Assembly: GCF_000297095.1 (NCBI RefSeq)
Contig: NZ_AEEA01000105.1
Location: 1-49,764, forward strand
Direction of reading: 5' to 3'
DNA from: Treponema primitia ZAS-1
Lineage (GTDB): Bacteria > Spirochaetota > Spirochaetia > Treponematales > Breznakiellaceae
DNA: 49,764 nucleotides
Shown here: one piece after another, positions 49,414 through 49,764 of the stretch
Position numbering within the stretch: the stretch's first letter is position 1
How the letters are laid out: each line of letters opens with the position of its first letter
The notes under the pieces: generated by a model
What the model saw: only the letters and a program-made list of their open reading frames with translations
Databases searched by the model: none
Told to the model about the DNA's origin: nothing
Made by a program: the position numbers and the translations under genes

Positions 49414-49552
49414 CAAACCAAGTCAACCAATTAAGCCACCTGCACCACCAAAACCGCCAAAACCACCTACAATCACGCTAAAAACAACGAGAATAACCGA
49501 TTCTGTTGATCCGACTAAAGTGAAAGGGATACAGAAAAATAAGAGTGAATAA
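49400..49552 (+). CDS. Proline-rich 50-residue peptide
   Basis: A 50-codon frame starting MSNTSKPSQPIKPPAPPKPP, continuing with Thr/Lys-rich residues and ending KVKGIQKNKSE. AGGGG seven bases before the ATG is a good ribosome-binding site, the start lies inside the end of the membrane protein gene, and an intrinsic terminator follows, so it reads as the last cistron of that transcript. The Pro-Pro-Lys repeats suggest an extended, basic peptide. Function unknown; its partner is probably the membrane protein. Confidence 0.55.
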   Translation: MSNTSKPSQPIKPPAPPKPPKPPTITLKTTRITDSVDPTKVKGIQKNKSE

Positions 49553-49574
49553 AGTAATTCACGGTGTATACATT

Positions 49575-49607
49575 ACCCGGCCTGAGTAAAGGGCTGGGTA
49601 TTTTTTT
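49575..49607 (+). terminator. Intrinsic terminator after the membrane-protein/Pro-rich pair
   Basis: ACCCGGCC (49575-49582) pairs with GGCTGGGT (49592-49599) over 8 bp with one G-U and a nine-base loop, followed by ATTTTTTT (49600-49607). Confidence 0.8.
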
Positions 49608-49612
49608 GTTCC

Positions 49613-49764
49613 AATTTTTAGATTCTAAGACTGTGCCTTGATTTGAAGGCCGCCGTTGGCGGCGAAGGTTGCTATTATGGTCGTATCTCCCCTCGGTGCC
49701 GACCGTGATTTGGGCATTTTTAAGGATTGCAAAAGAGGCTTGGGCCATTTGGAATTTAATGATT
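49613..49764. other. Unassigned window end
   Basis: A minus-strand frame enters from the right (reading QASFAILKNAQITVGTEGRY and beyond) and could be the end of a gene cut by the window edge, but I recognise no family and it runs on past the terminator. Nothing firmer is supported. Confidence 0.25.

Noticed and set aside
1..49764. tRNA, rRNA or other structural RNA genes
   Set aside because: No T-arm GGTTCGAATC-like sequences or other RNA signatures were found in the gaps on either strand.

Overview
The window looks like chromosomal DNA of a treponeme-type spirochete, probably in or near the termite-gut Treponema group (T. primitia / T. azotonutricium). This is an inference from content: many short-signal lipoproteins with spirochete-style lipoboxes, an Rpn/PD-(D/E)XK element, TPR/NHL/VWA surface proteins, moderately high GC, and few strong Shine-Dalgarno sequences. 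No rRNA, tRNA, CRISPR array or intact insertion sequence was seen.

Layout. 1-4.8 kb: an FKBP lipoprotein, a GPH-type sugar symporter and a convergent glucan phosphorylase whose intrinsic terminator lies inside the 3' end of the symporter gene. 4.9-7.2 kb: an unrecognised small gene, a QueG-related Fe-S protein and an Rpn-type nuclease. 7.3-13.4 kb: bifunctional aspartokinase/homoserine dehydrogenase, then a tight wecA-type / cysteine desulfurase / thiI operon (the last two fit tRNA 4-thiouridylation). 13.4-21.6 kb: a nine-gene run on the minus strand (xth, rhomboid, outer-membrane-like protein, metallophosphoesterase lipoprotein, phosphoribosyltransferase, rnhB, galactokinase-like kinase, TPR protein, TPR-NHL-VWA exported protein), with an internal promoter before the kinase. 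21.6-24.2 kb: a decayed nuclease-domain remnant, then a long leader with a 12-base C tract, a palindrome and an intrinsic terminator ahead of a large two-repeat lipoprotein. 24.3-27.8 kb: a complete N-degron operon clpS-clpA-aat. 27.9-33.1 kb: a YjfB-like motility peptide, a ManA-like cupin protein, an M18 aminopeptidase, a repeat-filled divergent gap and gltX.

33.0-40.1 kb: a minus-strand operon of type II pantothenate kinase, ankyrin protein, Sir2 and a gutted outer-membrane-protein gene; divergent from it a GH18 lipoprotein; then modA-modB-modC-mop for molybdate. 40.2-42.3 kb: rpoD, translationally coupled to a recA C-terminal fragment that sits behind a consensus promoter. 42.4-48.3 kb: an RND efflux adaptor and pump followed by a histidine kinase and OmpR-type regulator. 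48.3-49.76 kb: an AT-rich tail with a multi-spanning membrane protein and a proline-rich 50-residue peptide.

The strongest unexplained signals are: (1) a recurring promoter geometry, about TTGnnn-N17/18-TAnnnT ending 5-9 bases before a start codon that has no Shine-Dalgarno sequence (glgP, the 4910 gene, xth, yjfB, gltX, coaW-like, GH18), which predicts leaderless mRNAs; (2) one palindromic TTGCAA serving as the -35 of two divergent promoters; (3) three copies of a ~125 bp long-armed palindromic element whose arms differ between copies but stay self-complementary; (4) the recA fragment fused into the rpoD operon; (5) the C12 tract/terminator leader. All readings are by eye, with no database search.
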